NCBI GenBank assembly: GCA_937959125.1
Contig: CALGQU010000047.1
Location: 1-57,368, forward strand
Reading direction: 5' to 3'
Origin: an uncultured Croceitalea sp.
Lineage (GTDB): Bacteria; Bacteroidota; Bacteroidia; Flavobacteriales; Flavobacteriaceae
Length of the DNA stretch: 57,368 nucleotides
Shown: positions 38,283-46,308 of the stretch, in pieces
Numbering within the stretch: the first letter of the stretch is position 1
Layout of the letters: every line of letters begins with the position of its first letter
The notes under the pieces: generated by a model
Told to the model about the DNA's origin: nothing
Databases searched by the model: none
Seen by the model: only the letters and a program-made list of their open reading frames with translations
Position numbers and translations under genes: made by a program

Positions 38283-38305
38283 AATAGTTAAATATATTAA
38301 CTATT
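38283..38305. promoter_or_regulatory. Palindromic operator A (AATAGTTAA-N5-TTAACTATT)
   Basis: Perfect 9-bp arms with a 5-base centre (ATATA), between the divergent MDR reductase and amidohydrolase genes. The same 9-base left arm, the same TTAACTAT right arm and a flanking T-run recur at operators B and C. A looser TTAGTTAA/TAATTAA pair lies just to the left and may be a second site. Palindromes of this kind suit a dimeric winged-helix repressor such as MarR, which is inference. Confidence 0.75.
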
Positions 38306-38339
38306 TTTTAGATACCCATAATTTTTAAAATTTAATACG

Positions 38340-38370
38340 TAGTTTTAGTTCCGGACCTGCACTAAAACTA
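38340..38370 (+). promoter_or_regulatory. Perfect inverted repeat abutting the amidohydrolase start
   Basis: TAGTTTTAGT and ACTAAAACTA are perfect 10-base arms around an 11-base loop, ending two bases before the ATG. The left arm also contains a near-match to the -7 box (TAGTTTTA). It may be a second operator over the promoter or a translation-blocking RNA hairpin. There is no T-run, so it is not a terminator. Confidence 0.6.
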
Positions 38371-38372
38371 TC

Positions 38373-39785
38373 ATGAAAAGCCTCCTGTATTTCTTGTCTT
38401 TTGCACTACTCCTTATAGGTTGTACCAAAAAACCATACTATTTAAAGGATGCTTTGATCATTGATAAAGTTACACTTATCGATCCAATTGATGGGGCTAC
38501 GGAAAACCAAACCGTGATTATCACAGATGGTAAAATTCTTCGCATTGTACCATCCGAAACGATCATCTTGGACCAAAGAAACCAGATCATTGACGGATCG
38601 GGTCACTATTTGATGCCCGGTTTATGGGACGCCCACGTCCATTTTGCCTATTTGGAGGCACTTGCCCCAAGTATGTTTGACTTGTTCCTCCGTTTTGGGG
38701 TCACCAGTGTGCGGGACACCGGGGGAGAACTTTCATTTGTAAACAAATACAGGGACATGTCTTTAGCGCAACCCACTAAGGCCCCAAGGATGATGATTGC
38801 CGGTCCCCTTTTGGACGGTGCCCCCAATGTTTATGATGGCAGTAGCCCGCGGCTTCCCCCACTATCCGTTAAAGCGGATGATGTGGCCCGTATCACAGAA
38901 AATGTAAAAACATTGATTAAGGGCAAGGTAGATTTCTTAAAGGCCTACGAGATGCTATCACCGGAACAACTGCAAAAAATTATTGCAATTGCGGATGCCA
39001 ACCATTTAAAAGTCACGGGGCATATTCCGTTGAGTATGGATGCTGTGGCTGCCTCCAAGGCTGGGATGGACAGTTTTGAACATCTAAGGAACCTTGAAGT
39101 TTCCTGTGCATCCAATGCAGAAGCCTTACTTGAGGAACGAAGGGAACTCCTCCATTCCGGACAACTAAAGCAAGGCGTTGAGCTACGGGCACAGATCCAT
39201 AAACAACAGCAAGAAATCGCTATTGCGAATTATAGCGATAGCAAAGCAGATAGCATATTGGCCGTTTTAAAGGCCAATGATACGTGGCAAGTGCCCACCC
39301 TCGCTTTAAATACCTTGTTCACGGAACAGTACTTCGCAGACGTAGCTTACCAAAAGAGTTATGAGCTGCTCCCAGATTCCATAGCGACCTATTGGATGGA
39401 ACGTTCCCAAGCCTTAAAAGACTATCCAATTACCACCTTTAGAAGGGATTATGATGCTTGGAACTTTATGATGGTAAAGAAAATACAGGATGCCCAAATT
39501 CCGATTATGGCAGGAACCGACACCCCAATAGCCTTTTTAACCCCGGGCTTAAGCTTACATGTAGAGTTGGCAACGCTCGTAAAGGCAGGGCTCTCACCCA
39601 AAGAGGCCATACAAACGGCAACCGTAAACCCTGCTGCTTATTTTGACCTGGACCACGAACTAGGAAGGATCAAAAAAGGATTTTGGGCGGATTTGGTACT
39701 GCTGACGGATAATCCTCTGGAGGATATTGCACATACCAAACATATCAATACGGTTATAAAGCAAGGGGAAGTTTACATCCCATAA
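38373..39785 (+). CDS. Lipoprotein amidohydrolase (imidazolonepropionase-like)
   Basis: A 470-residue exported hydrolase: signal peptide with lipobox LLIGC (Cys17), then an amidohydrolase-superfamily barrel. The binuclear metal ligands can be placed: His88 and His90 (DAHVHF), Lys190 (DFLKAY), His217 (TGHIP), His237 (EHLRN) and Asp383 (GTDTP). Family members cleave amide or ester bonds of small cyclic or peptide-like substrates. It is the only gene on the right side of operator A before the next operator, so it forms a single-gene unit within the inferred regulon. Confidence 0.88.
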   Translation: MKSLLYFLSFALLLIGCTKKPYYLKDALIIDKVTLIDPIDGATENQTVIITDGKILRIVPSETIILDQRNQIIDGSGHYLMPGLWDAHVHFAYLEALAPSMFDLFLRFGVTSVRDTGGELSFVNKYRDMSLAQPTKAPRMMIAGPLLDGAPNVYDGSSPRLPPLSVKADDVARITENVKTLIKGKVDFLKAYEMLSPEQLQKIIAIADANHLKVTGHIPLSMDAVAASKAGMDSFEHLRNLEVSCASNAEALLEERRELLHSGQLKQGVELRAQIHKQQQEIAIANYSDSKADSILAVLKANDTWQVPTLALNTLFTEQYFADVAYQKSYELLPDSIATYWMERSQALKDYPITTFRRDYDAWNFMMVKKIQDAQIPIMAGTDTPIAFLTPGLSLHVELATLVKAGLSPKEAIQTATVNPAAYFDLDHELGRIKKGFWADLVLLTDNPLEDIAHTKHINTVIKQGEVYIP

Positions 39786-39873
39786 CATAAAAAGTACAAT
39801 TTTAGGGTCATTTGATGTTCCGTATTCCTAAAAAGAACACTTTGTGGACTAAATAACGTCGTGCTTTGAAAAA

Positions 39874-39896
39874 AATAGTTAACTTTATTAACTATC
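39874..39896. promoter_or_regulatory. Palindromic operator B (AATAGTTAA-N5-TTAACTATC)
   Basis: Arms AATAGTTAA and TTAACTATC (8 of 9 paired) around CTTTA, with a flanking run of A (T on the other strand) as in the other two copies. It lies only 21 bases before the forced GTG start of the cytochrome c gene, so it should overlap the transcription start. That position fits repression of the whole 39.9-50.0-kb operon. Confidence 0.75.
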
Positions 39897-39917
39897 AACC
39901 TTATAAACTAATTTTAA

Positions 39918-40397
39918 GTGATTACCATTCGCTATCCATCCATCCTTGATATAGGTGTATGCCTGGGGGTTTTATTCTTGGTATCCTGCGGCGGACAAAA
40001 CAAAAAGAAAGAAGAAAAACCCGTTTTTAATACTAAGGAAACTACCACCTTTAAAAAGACCGAGGAAATGGTTTCCACCATTCCCAAATCCGAAAACGTA
40101 CTTGGGCGGCGGGTCTTTTTGCTCTGTGCTGCCTGCCACAATGTGGTTAAGGGAGAACCACACAAAGTGGGGCCCAACCTCAATGGTTTCTTAGGAAACA
40201 AGGCAGCATCCAAAACGGATTATATATACTCTGAGGCACTTAAAGACAAAGATATTATTTGGAGTGAGGCAACCTTAAGGGCATGGTTGGATAATCCTGC
40301 AGGTTATGTCCCTGGAACAAAAATGGCATTCGTAGGTGTTGCCAAAAAGGAGCAACAAGACGCCCTAATTGCTTATTTGGAAGAAGTCACCCAATAA
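39918..40397 (+). CDS. Class I cytochrome c lipoprotein
   Basis: A 159-residue protein with a signal peptide and Cys24 lipobox (FLVSC), a Lys/Glu-rich linker, and one haem site, CAACH (Cys70, Cys73, His74). The sixth ligand is probably Met136 in GTKMAF. It is a small soluble-type cytochrome tethered to the envelope. The GTG start is forced by an in-frame stop just upstream. It is followed after 21 bases by a Tat-exported flavoprotein, so it is the likely electron acceptor for that enzyme, as CycN is for NicA2 in Pseudomonas. Confidence 0.92.
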   Translation: MITIRYPSILDIGVCLGVLFLVSCGGQNKKKEEKPVFNTKETTTFKKTEEMVSTIPKSENVLGRRVFLLCAACHNVVKGEPHKVGPNLNGFLGNKAASKTDYIYSEALKDKDIIWSEATLRAWLDNPAGYVPGTKMAFVGVAKKEQQDALIAYLEEVTQ

Positions 40398-40418
40398 TCT
40401 ACTGCAAAAACGAGAACT

Positions 40419-41924
40419 ATGAAAACGAACAGGAGGAACTTTATTAAGGGAATTACCGGAGCATCAGCAGGGATGTTGTTGCCTACGGCTTGCATTTCAA
40501 AATCGGATGGTAAGGAGGAGGCCGCTACCGGACCTTATATTCCCAAAAAGAACAGACCGGTAAAATCCAATCATGATGTCGTTGTCGTAGGTGCAGGATT
40601 ATCTGGTTTGCATGCTGCCATGTTATTGGAAGAACAAGGTTTTGACGTGCAGGTCATTGAAGGCCGCCAACGCTTGGGCGGACGCATTTATACCTTAAAC
40701 AATGTACCTGGAAAACCAGAAGCCGCCGGAGAGTTTATTGGTGCCAATTATGCACGCATGATAAACACCGTGCACAAATTGGGATTGGAAATGCACAATC
40801 CAGATTCTGGAAATTCCATCAACCGGCCATGGCTTTACAACATTAAAGGGGAATACATCACCGCAGAGAATTGGGAATCCCACAAACTTAACCCTCTGGA
40901 AGGGGAAGATCGGAGCTTATTGCCACATCGTTTTCTTTCCGCAATTTCACATCGGGACAATCCGCTTCAAGGAAAACCGCTAAACGCTTGGTTGGAACCA
41001 GAATATCATCAATATGATATTCCTCACGATCAATACTTACGGGCCAAAGGGGTCAATGAAGAAACCATTAAGCTCATGAACGTGGTCATCCATGCCGGTG
41101 GTATGCCCAACACTTCCGCCATGAACGAGCTGCGTAGGTATCATGTAATGAATTTTAGCAATGGAAAAATAAGTTTCCCAGATGGTACTGGCTGGAAAAT
41201 GATTAAAGGAGGCAATTCCTTACTTCCGGAAGCTATGGCCAATAGCATGAAGAATGAAGTGCAATTGGGCAGGACCGTTGTAGGATTTATAGAGGAAAAC
41301 GGGACGGTAACGGTAGGTTGTGCCGATGGTAGTGAGTATAAGGCAAAGCATGTGGTATGTAGCATCCCCATAACCGTTTTAAGAAACATCACCTTTGAAC
41401 CTTACATTTCCGGAATTTCCAAAGAAGCTATAGGTAATATGGATTATGGCCTTTCCGTGCAAGCCCATTTTATTATTAAAGAACCTTTTTGGGAAAAAGA
41501 TGGTATGGAACCCAATATGTGGACGGACGGACCCTTGGAGCGTTTTGCAATTCGCAGCAAACGGGAAGAGGGAGATCCCTATGCAGGCCTAGCGTTCATT
41601 AACGGACCGGAATCCTTAAAGTTTAGGTTAATGACGGATGAACAGGTCTTTGATTATGTTGAGCAAAAACTAGCGGAAATACGCCCTTCGACCAAAGGAG
41701 TTTTAAAACGATTAATGATACAGTCCTGTGAACGTGATATCCATGGTGCAGGCGATTGGGTATACTGGCAACCCGGTCAGGTAAAAAAGTTTGGCAACCA
41801 TATGCGAAAGAACCATGGGAACATCCATTTTTGCGGCGAGCATACGGCCATCATGGAACGGGGCATGGAAGGGGCATTTGAATCTGGGGAGCGTGCTGCC
41901 TTGGATATTATTTTAAACGCATGA
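40419..41924 (+). CDS. Tat-exported flavin amine oxidase family lipoprotein (copy 1)
   Basis: A 501-residue FAD enzyme of the monoamine oxidase superfamily. The N-terminus has a twin-arginine motif (RRNFIKG) and a lipobox-like PTAC (Cys25), so it is folded before export and lipid-anchored. The dinucleotide motif is VVGAGLSG (residues 57-63) with Glu81 after beta-2, then RLGGRI. The C-terminal FAD segment is IHFCGEHTAIMERGMEGAFESGERAA. Such enzymes oxidise amines, but also polyenes and other C-C or C-N bonds. Stop and next start overlap (ATGA). Confidence 0.9.
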   Translation: MKTNRRNFIKGITGASAGMLLPTACISKSDGKEEAATGPYIPKKNRPVKSNHDVVVVGAGLSGLHAAMLLEEQGFDVQVIEGRQRLGGRIYTLNNVPGKPEAAGEFIGANYARMINTVHKLGLEMHNPDSGNSINRPWLYNIKGEYITAENWESHKLNPLEGEDRSLLPHRFLSAISHRDNPLQGKPLNAWLEPEYHQYDIPHDQYLRAKGVNEETIKLMNVVIHAGGMPNTSAMNELRRYHVMNFSNGKISFPDGTGWKMIKGGNSLLPEAMANSMKNEVQLGRTVVGFIEENGTVTVGCADGSEYKAKHVVCSIPITVLRNITFEPYISGISKEAIGNMDYGLSVQAHFIIKEPFWEKDGMEPNMWTDGPLERFAIRSKREEGDPYAGLAFINGPESLKFRLMTDEQVFDYVEQKLAEIRPSTKGVLKRLMIQSCERDIHGAGDWVYWQPGQVKKFGNHMRKNHGNIHFCGEHTAIMERGMEGAFESGERAALDIILNA

Positions 41925-41950
41925 TAATCTACCGAGATAAAGCTTACAAA

Positions 41951-42955
41951 ATGAAGAAAAAGTCACCCCTAGTGTTTGTTTGTGTGATTGCAGGCATCTT
42001 CCAATGCCTGGGAATGCATATGAACCCATCTGCAGACCCTAACCTACGGGACCTACAACTTTTGGCCAAATGGTTTGAAGGGGCTTTTGACAATGATGAG
42101 CAACTCTGGGTAGAAAATAGAAGTGACTGGCAGGGGAATCCAGAGGAAAAGCATGATCGCCTGCACAGCATGCATAAAAGGGTTTTGGCGGATAGTATAG
42201 GCAACTATGTGTTCTATGTGGAAGAATTTTTAAACGATGACCCAAAAAAGATAAGCAGACAACGTTTGGTATCGTTTGAAAGTGCGGTAGATACCCTAGG
42301 TATCATCATGAAAATCTATTTTCTTAAGGATGCTCCCAAGTTTGCCTTAAACGCGCCAACGCATGGGCAAGCGATTTCCAATATCACCAAGGAGGATTTG
42401 TTTGGATTGGAAGGTTGCGATGTCATCTTCCAACGCATCGGAGATCAATTTCATGGCAGTATGCGCAACAAAACATGTCAATTTGGAAAAGACGACGCGC
42501 TTCGATACTCCGTTCATGATCTCATCCTTTCCAAGGACAAGTATTGGCGTGTAGACCGCACCTTCTTGGTCAAGGACGATTCTTTTTGGAAAGGGCATCC
42601 CAATAACGAACCGCATAAACTAAGACGGGTAAATTATTATACTTGCGATGTTTCCTTTTATGAAAAGGCGTATTATTTACCCAGCGAAAAGGATAAGAAG
42701 TACCAAGGACTTCGAGTGCACGATCAAGGGGGTACCGCAGTGGTGGAAAACCCTATTGATGGCAAAACCTATTTTATTCAATTGCGGAACAAGCAGTATC
42801 CGTTCTACGCCTTGGAAGACTCCAATTTTTTCTTCTTACGATTTAAAGAAGAAGGGGCACAAGCTTCAACAGCACTAGCCTTTGGAGAACCCATGGCCAA
42901 AACTATAGGTTTCCAAATGAATTGGGTATCTGCCGTTTGTGAGTGTAAAGAATGA
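41951..42955 (+). CDS. Exported CpcT/CpeT-like protein (copy 1)
   Basis: With the ATG at 41951 the protein has 334 residues. It opens with MKKK and a hydrophobic signal segment; an upstream ATG (41921) overlapping the previous stop adds ten residues. The body resembles the CpcT/CpeT family: LLAKWFEGAFDNDEQ, then NYVFYVEEFLNDDPKKISRQRLVSF, the LEGCDVIFQRIGDQFHGSM segment and DLILSKDKYWRVDRTF. Cyanobacterial members attach linear tetrapyrroles and have a calyx-shaped beta barrel. No phycobiliprotein genes are here, so I infer a binding or processing role for a hydrophobic ligand. Confidence 0.65.
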   Translation: MKKKSPLVFVCVIAGIFQCLGMHMNPSADPNLRDLQLLAKWFEGAFDNDEQLWVENRSDWQGNPEEKHDRLHSMHKRVLADSIGNYVFYVEEFLNDDPKKISRQRLVSFESAVDTLGIIMKIYFLKDAPKFALNAPTHGQAISNITKEDLFGLEGCDVIFQRIGDQFHGSMRNKTCQFGKDDALRYSVHDLILSKDKYWRVDRTFLVKDDSFWKGHPNNEPHKLRRVNYYTCDVSFYEKAYYLPSEKDKKYQGLRVHDQGGTAVVENPIDGKTYFIQLRNKQYPFYALEDSNFFFLRFKEEGAQASTALAFGEPMAKTIGFQMNWVSAVCECKE

Positions 42956-42987
42956 ACTATTATGATAACGGACTTCAACTTTTAATT

Positions 42988-43152
42988 ATGAAAAGTAACT
43001 ACGGTCGCTATTGTGTTTTAAGCATCTTAAACCTGTTACTATTTTCAAATTGTAATGCTGGTGCCACAGAAGCCCAAGCAGATAAAACCTATGTAACCAA
43101 GGCAAAACCGGTAGATGTATTTTCTAAACCCCTAACATGTGGAAAGGAGTGA
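42988..43152 (+). CDS. 54-residue small lipoprotein-like protein
   Basis: A short frame starting MKSNYGRYCVLSILNLLLFSNC, which looks like a signal peptide with a weak lipobox, followed by about 30 polar residues. An ATG at 42952 overlaps the previous stop (ATGA) and would add 12 residues. Its end overlaps the next flavoprotein start by 16 bases, so it is tightly packed inside the operon. No family is recognised. It could also be a degenerate remnant, but the packing argues for a gene. Confidence 0.5.
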   Translation: MKSNYGRYCVLSILNLLLFSNCNAGATEAQADKTYVTKAKPVDVFSKPLTCGKE

Positions 43153-44642
43153 AAAAATCCACCAAAATAAAAACAGTTGGGCGTCGCCAGATGCTAAAAA
43201 AAAGTTCGTTGCTTCTAGCTGCTGCTCCTTTTTACTTTGGGCTCCATAGCTGTGTTAACCCGGGTAAAAAATCTTATGATGCCGATGTGCTCATTATTGG
43301 CGCAGGATTATCTGGACTACATGCTGCGCTCCTTTTGGAGGAAGCAGGGTTTAGCGTCAAAATCATTGAAGCTACCAATCGCATTGGAGGGCGTGTTTTT
43401 TCTGCGCCAGAAGACAAAGTTCCCGGGCATCCAGAATTAGGGGGCAATGGTATTGGAGGAGGATATGCGAGAATTCTGAATACAGTAAAAAAATACAATC
43501 TTGAAATGGGCCCGTTCAGACCTCGATCAACACCGCGGAAAGGGGAAATCTATTTTTCTATAAACAACCAAAGTATTTTAGAAAAGGACTGGACCAACCA
43601 TAGCCTGAATCCCTTTCCTGAAGGATTTAAAAAAGGTTTTCCATCTTCCCAGCAATGGGGCATTTATCAAAAATTGAATCCGCTTCCTAAAAATGATTTG
43701 GTCGCTTGGCGTAAAAAGGAATTTTCCCAATGGGATAAATCCATCTATACCGTACTCAAAGAAAATGGCTTTTCCGATAGGGCAATCCATTTAGGGGCAG
43801 GCACTAATTCTGGCTATGGTACGGATGAGCATTCGCTCTCTGCTATGATGTACTTTCAGATTCTGAATTTTGTGGGTCATCAATCCACATTTAAAGACGA
43901 AGGCGGCGGGGTCGTTAAAGGCAATCAACGTATACCGGAAGCCATGGCGGCAGATTTCAAACAAGACATCGTAATGGAATCTCCCGTAAAAGCCATTATG
44001 GATGAGAAAGACCATGTAAAGGTCACGTTGCAAAATGACCGAACCATGCAGGCCAAATACGCACTATCAACCTTGCCCATTCCCGCATTAGGCCGTATAG
44101 CTATGTCACCCCTTTCAAACCAAACACAACGAAAGGGCTTTGATGAGCTTTCCTATACCCCCAATTTGCAAATTCATTTTATTCCCACCAAAAACTATTG
44201 GGAAGAAGACGGAATGCCTCCAAGTATGTGGTCAGACCAACTATTCGGTCGTTTTATGGCGATGAAAAATGATGTTTCAAATCCGGATAAGGTAACCAGT
44301 TGTGTTGCATATATCGCCGGAAATCAAGCTCTTCAAATGGATAAAATGGATAAAAAAGAAGGGTTGGCGACCGTAGTTAAACTGTTGGAAGCAACACGGC
44401 CCAGTTTAAAGGGAGCCTTACAATTCGCGCATTATTGGTCATGGATTGGCAATCCGTATGCCGGCGGCTCGTATGCGTATTGGAAACCTGGACAGATTAC
44501 TTCATTTTCAAATGAATTGGCGCAACCCAATGGAAGAATTCATTTTGCAGGTGAACATACCGCTCTCATGATGCGCGGTATGGAAGGCGCTATGGAATCT
44601 GGTGAACGTGCCGCTTTTGAATTAATGGAATTATTAGGATAA
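43137..44642 (+). CDS. Tat-exported flavin amine oxidase family lipoprotein (copy 2)
   Basis: A 501-residue paralogue of the 40.4-kb flavoprotein. It has a twin-arginine motif GRRQMLKKS (Arg16, Arg17), a lipobox-like LHSC (Cys39), the FAD loop IIGAGLSG (residues 53-60), Glu78, and RIGGRV. The C-terminus, GRIHFAGEHTALMMRGMEGAMESGERAA, matches copy 1 closely. The substrate-side middle part diverges between the copies, so the two probably act on different substrates or in sequence. A GTG 12 bases downstream is an alternative start. Thirteen bases separate it from the sulfurtransferase gene. Confidence 0.9.
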   Translation: MWKGVKKSTKIKTVGRRQMLKKSSLLLAAAPFYFGLHSCVNPGKKSYDADVLIIGAGLSGLHAALLLEEAGFSVKIIEATNRIGGRVFSAPEDKVPGHPELGGNGIGGGYARILNTVKKYNLEMGPFRPRSTPRKGEIYFSINNQSILEKDWTNHSLNPFPEGFKKGFPSSQQWGIYQKLNPLPKNDLVAWRKKEFSQWDKSIYTVLKENGFSDRAIHLGAGTNSGYGTDEHSLSAMMYFQILNFVGHQSTFKDEGGGVVKGNQRIPEAMAADFKQDIVMESPVKAIMDEKDHVKVTLQNDRTMQAKYALSTLPIPALGRIAMSPLSNQTQRKGFDELSYTPNLQIHFIPTKNYWEEDGMPPSMWSDQLFGRFMAMKNDVSNPDKVTSCVAYIAGNQALQMDKMDKKEGLATVVKLLEATRPSLKGALQFAHYWSWIGNPYAGGSYAYWKPGQITSFSNELAQPNGRIHFAGEHTALMMRGMEGAMESGERAAFELMELLG

Positions 44643-44654
44643 AAATGATATCGC

Positions 44655-45629
44655 ATGGTTATGAAGACAACAATGGTATTCGTATTTCTTTTGTTATTTG
44701 GATGCAACACAAATAAGAACGAGCAAAAATCAGTAGACAACCAAAACAATTCTAAAACGGAAGTTATGTCACCAAAACAAAATACATCACCGCTTATTTC
44801 TGCCTCAGAATTATTGCGCATTTACCAAAATGAAGCTATTGTTTTAATAGATACCCGAATGGGCAAAGACATCAAAAACACCTATCAACAGAGACATTTA
44901 TCTGGAGCATTGCATGTAAACCTAAATGAGCAATTGTCCGATATAAAAGAGGATGCCGCAAATGGCGGAAGACATCCGTTGCCCAGTATGGAAAAATTTT
45001 CCAAAACATTGACAAGTCTTGGTATTTCACCTGAAAGCCATGTCATACTTTATGATGATACGAATGGTGCTATTGCTTCTGCACGTTTTTGGTGGATGTT
45101 AAAAGCAATTGGCCATAAGAAAGTGCACGTACTAGATGGTGGTCTTCAGAAAGCTGAAAAAGTTGGTTTTCCAATGGGGTCATCCGTAGAAACCCCCAAA
45201 ACGGTTTCGCCTTATAAGGTATATGAATGGAAATTACCGATGGCGACTATCGATGAAGTTGAAAAAATTTCCCAAGATAAAGAACACCTTGTCATTGACG
45301 TTCGGGCCCAAGAGCGCTATAATGGGGAAACCGAGCCGATCGATTTAGTGGCAGGTCATATTCCTGGAGCGGTAAATGTCCCTTTTAGCACCAACTTGGA
45401 TGAAAACGGCCTGTATTTATCTCCAGATAGCTTAAAAGAAAAATACCAAAAACTAATAGGCTCACGGTCCATTGAAAATGTTACGGTGCATTGTGGTTCC
45501 GGTGTTACTGCCTGTCATACCATACTGGCAATGGCCCATGCCGGTATTGAAATTCCCAATTTATACGTGGGTTCATGGAGTGAATGGTCTCGAAACAATA
45601 AAACCATTGCAACAAATTTAAAAGAGTAG
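44655..45629 (+). CDS. Lipoprotein 3-mercaptopyruvate/thiosulfate sulfurtransferase
   Basis: A 324-residue two-domain rhodanese. The signal peptide ends in LLFGC (Cys17), so the enzyme is lipid-anchored in the envelope. The first domain (about residues 48-175) has lost the active cysteine (DDTNGAIASARFWWML). The second carries the loop CGSGVTAC (280-287), the signature of mercaptopyruvate sulfurtransferases, with Cys280 as the persulfide carrier. It fits an operon that handles a sulfur-containing intermediate or detoxifies cyanide or thiols, which is inference. An ATG two codons in is an alternative start. Confidence 0.9.
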   Translation: MVMKTTMVFVFLLLFGCNTNKNEQKSVDNQNNSKTEVMSPKQNTSPLISASELLRIYQNEAIVLIDTRMGKDIKNTYQQRHLSGALHVNLNEQLSDIKEDAANGGRHPLPSMEKFSKTLTSLGISPESHVILYDDTNGAIASARFWWMLKAIGHKKVHVLDGGLQKAEKVGFPMGSSVETPKTVSPYKVYEWKLPMATIDEVEKISQDKEHLVIDVRAQERYNGETEPIDLVAGHIPGAVNVPFSTNLDENGLYLSPDSLKEKYQKLIGSRSIENVTVHCGSGVTACHTILAMAHAGIEIPNLYVGSWSEWSRNNKTIATNLKE

Positions 45630-45654
45630 AATCTTATTAAAATACCTAAATAGT

Positions 45655-46263
45655 ATGAAGCATTTATTAGCCATTACCGTACTCGTTTTACTTGCTATTA
45701 GTAGTTGTAAAGAACAAGTTACTACCAACTCAACAAAAGAGCCGGAGAAATACCTTGAAGAAAGTGAGCTTGTACAGCCTAGAGATTTGCCGTTGATATT
45801 TCGTAGAACTACGCTTATAGTCAGAGACGTTAACGAATCTTTAAAACTATACCGGGATGTGATTGGTATGGAAGTCATCTATGACAATCTTATAAAAAGA
45901 CCGCACCCTGATGCCCCGGAACGGGAACAGGTACTTCGCCTGGTTTTTCTTAAAGCTACAACGCAATTCTCTGGCGTACTGGGCTTGTTGGAATATGATT
46001 ACAAAAGTGAGTATAAAGTAGACAAACCTGTGCGTAAAGAAGGCTTCACTCCCCAGAATATTGTTTTGCTTTTTAATAGTAAGAACCAAGCGGAGCAGTT
46101 TGAAAAAATAAAAAAACTCCCCAATATTGAAATACTGGGAGCACCCACTTTAGTGGAATATCCATCCTATGATGGTAAAAACATTACGCGGGTAATGGTT
46201 AGCAAGTTTTACGATGCCGATGGATTTATTGTAGAATTCAACAAACTTTTAGACGATTTATAG
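45655..46263 (+). CDS. Lipoprotein VOC (glyoxalase/dioxygenase-fold) protein
   Basis: A 202-residue protein with a signal peptide and lipobox AISSC (Cys18), followed by a VOC domain: FRRTTLIVRDVNESLKLYRDVIGMEV as the first beta-alpha-beta unit and YDADGFIVEFNKLL as the last strand, whose Glu is a usual metal ligand. VOC proteins isomerise, epimerise or oxygenate small molecules using a divalent metal. Envelope-anchored VOC proteins are uncommon. It sits 25 bases after the sulfurtransferase. Confidence 0.82.
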   Translation: MKHLLAITVLVLLAISSCKEQVTTNSTKEPEKYLEESELVQPRDLPLIFRRTTLIVRDVNESLKLYRDVIGMEVIYDNLIKRPHPDAPEREQVLRLVFLKATTQFSGVLGLLEYDYKSEYKVDKPVRKEGFTPQNIVLLFNSKNQAEQFEKIKKLPNIEILGAPTLVEYPSYDGKNITRVMVSKFYDADGFIVEFNKLLDDL

Positions 46264-46308
46264 CAATTGGATACAAGGAATTTCAACAATTAATGAATCA
46301 AAAATTTC

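Noticed and set aside
40419-44642. Flavoproteins as carotenoid (phytoene) desaturases
   Set aside because: They share the broad FAD fold, but they are Tat-exported lipoproteins with amine oxidase-type C-terminal segments, and no carotenoid genes are nearby.
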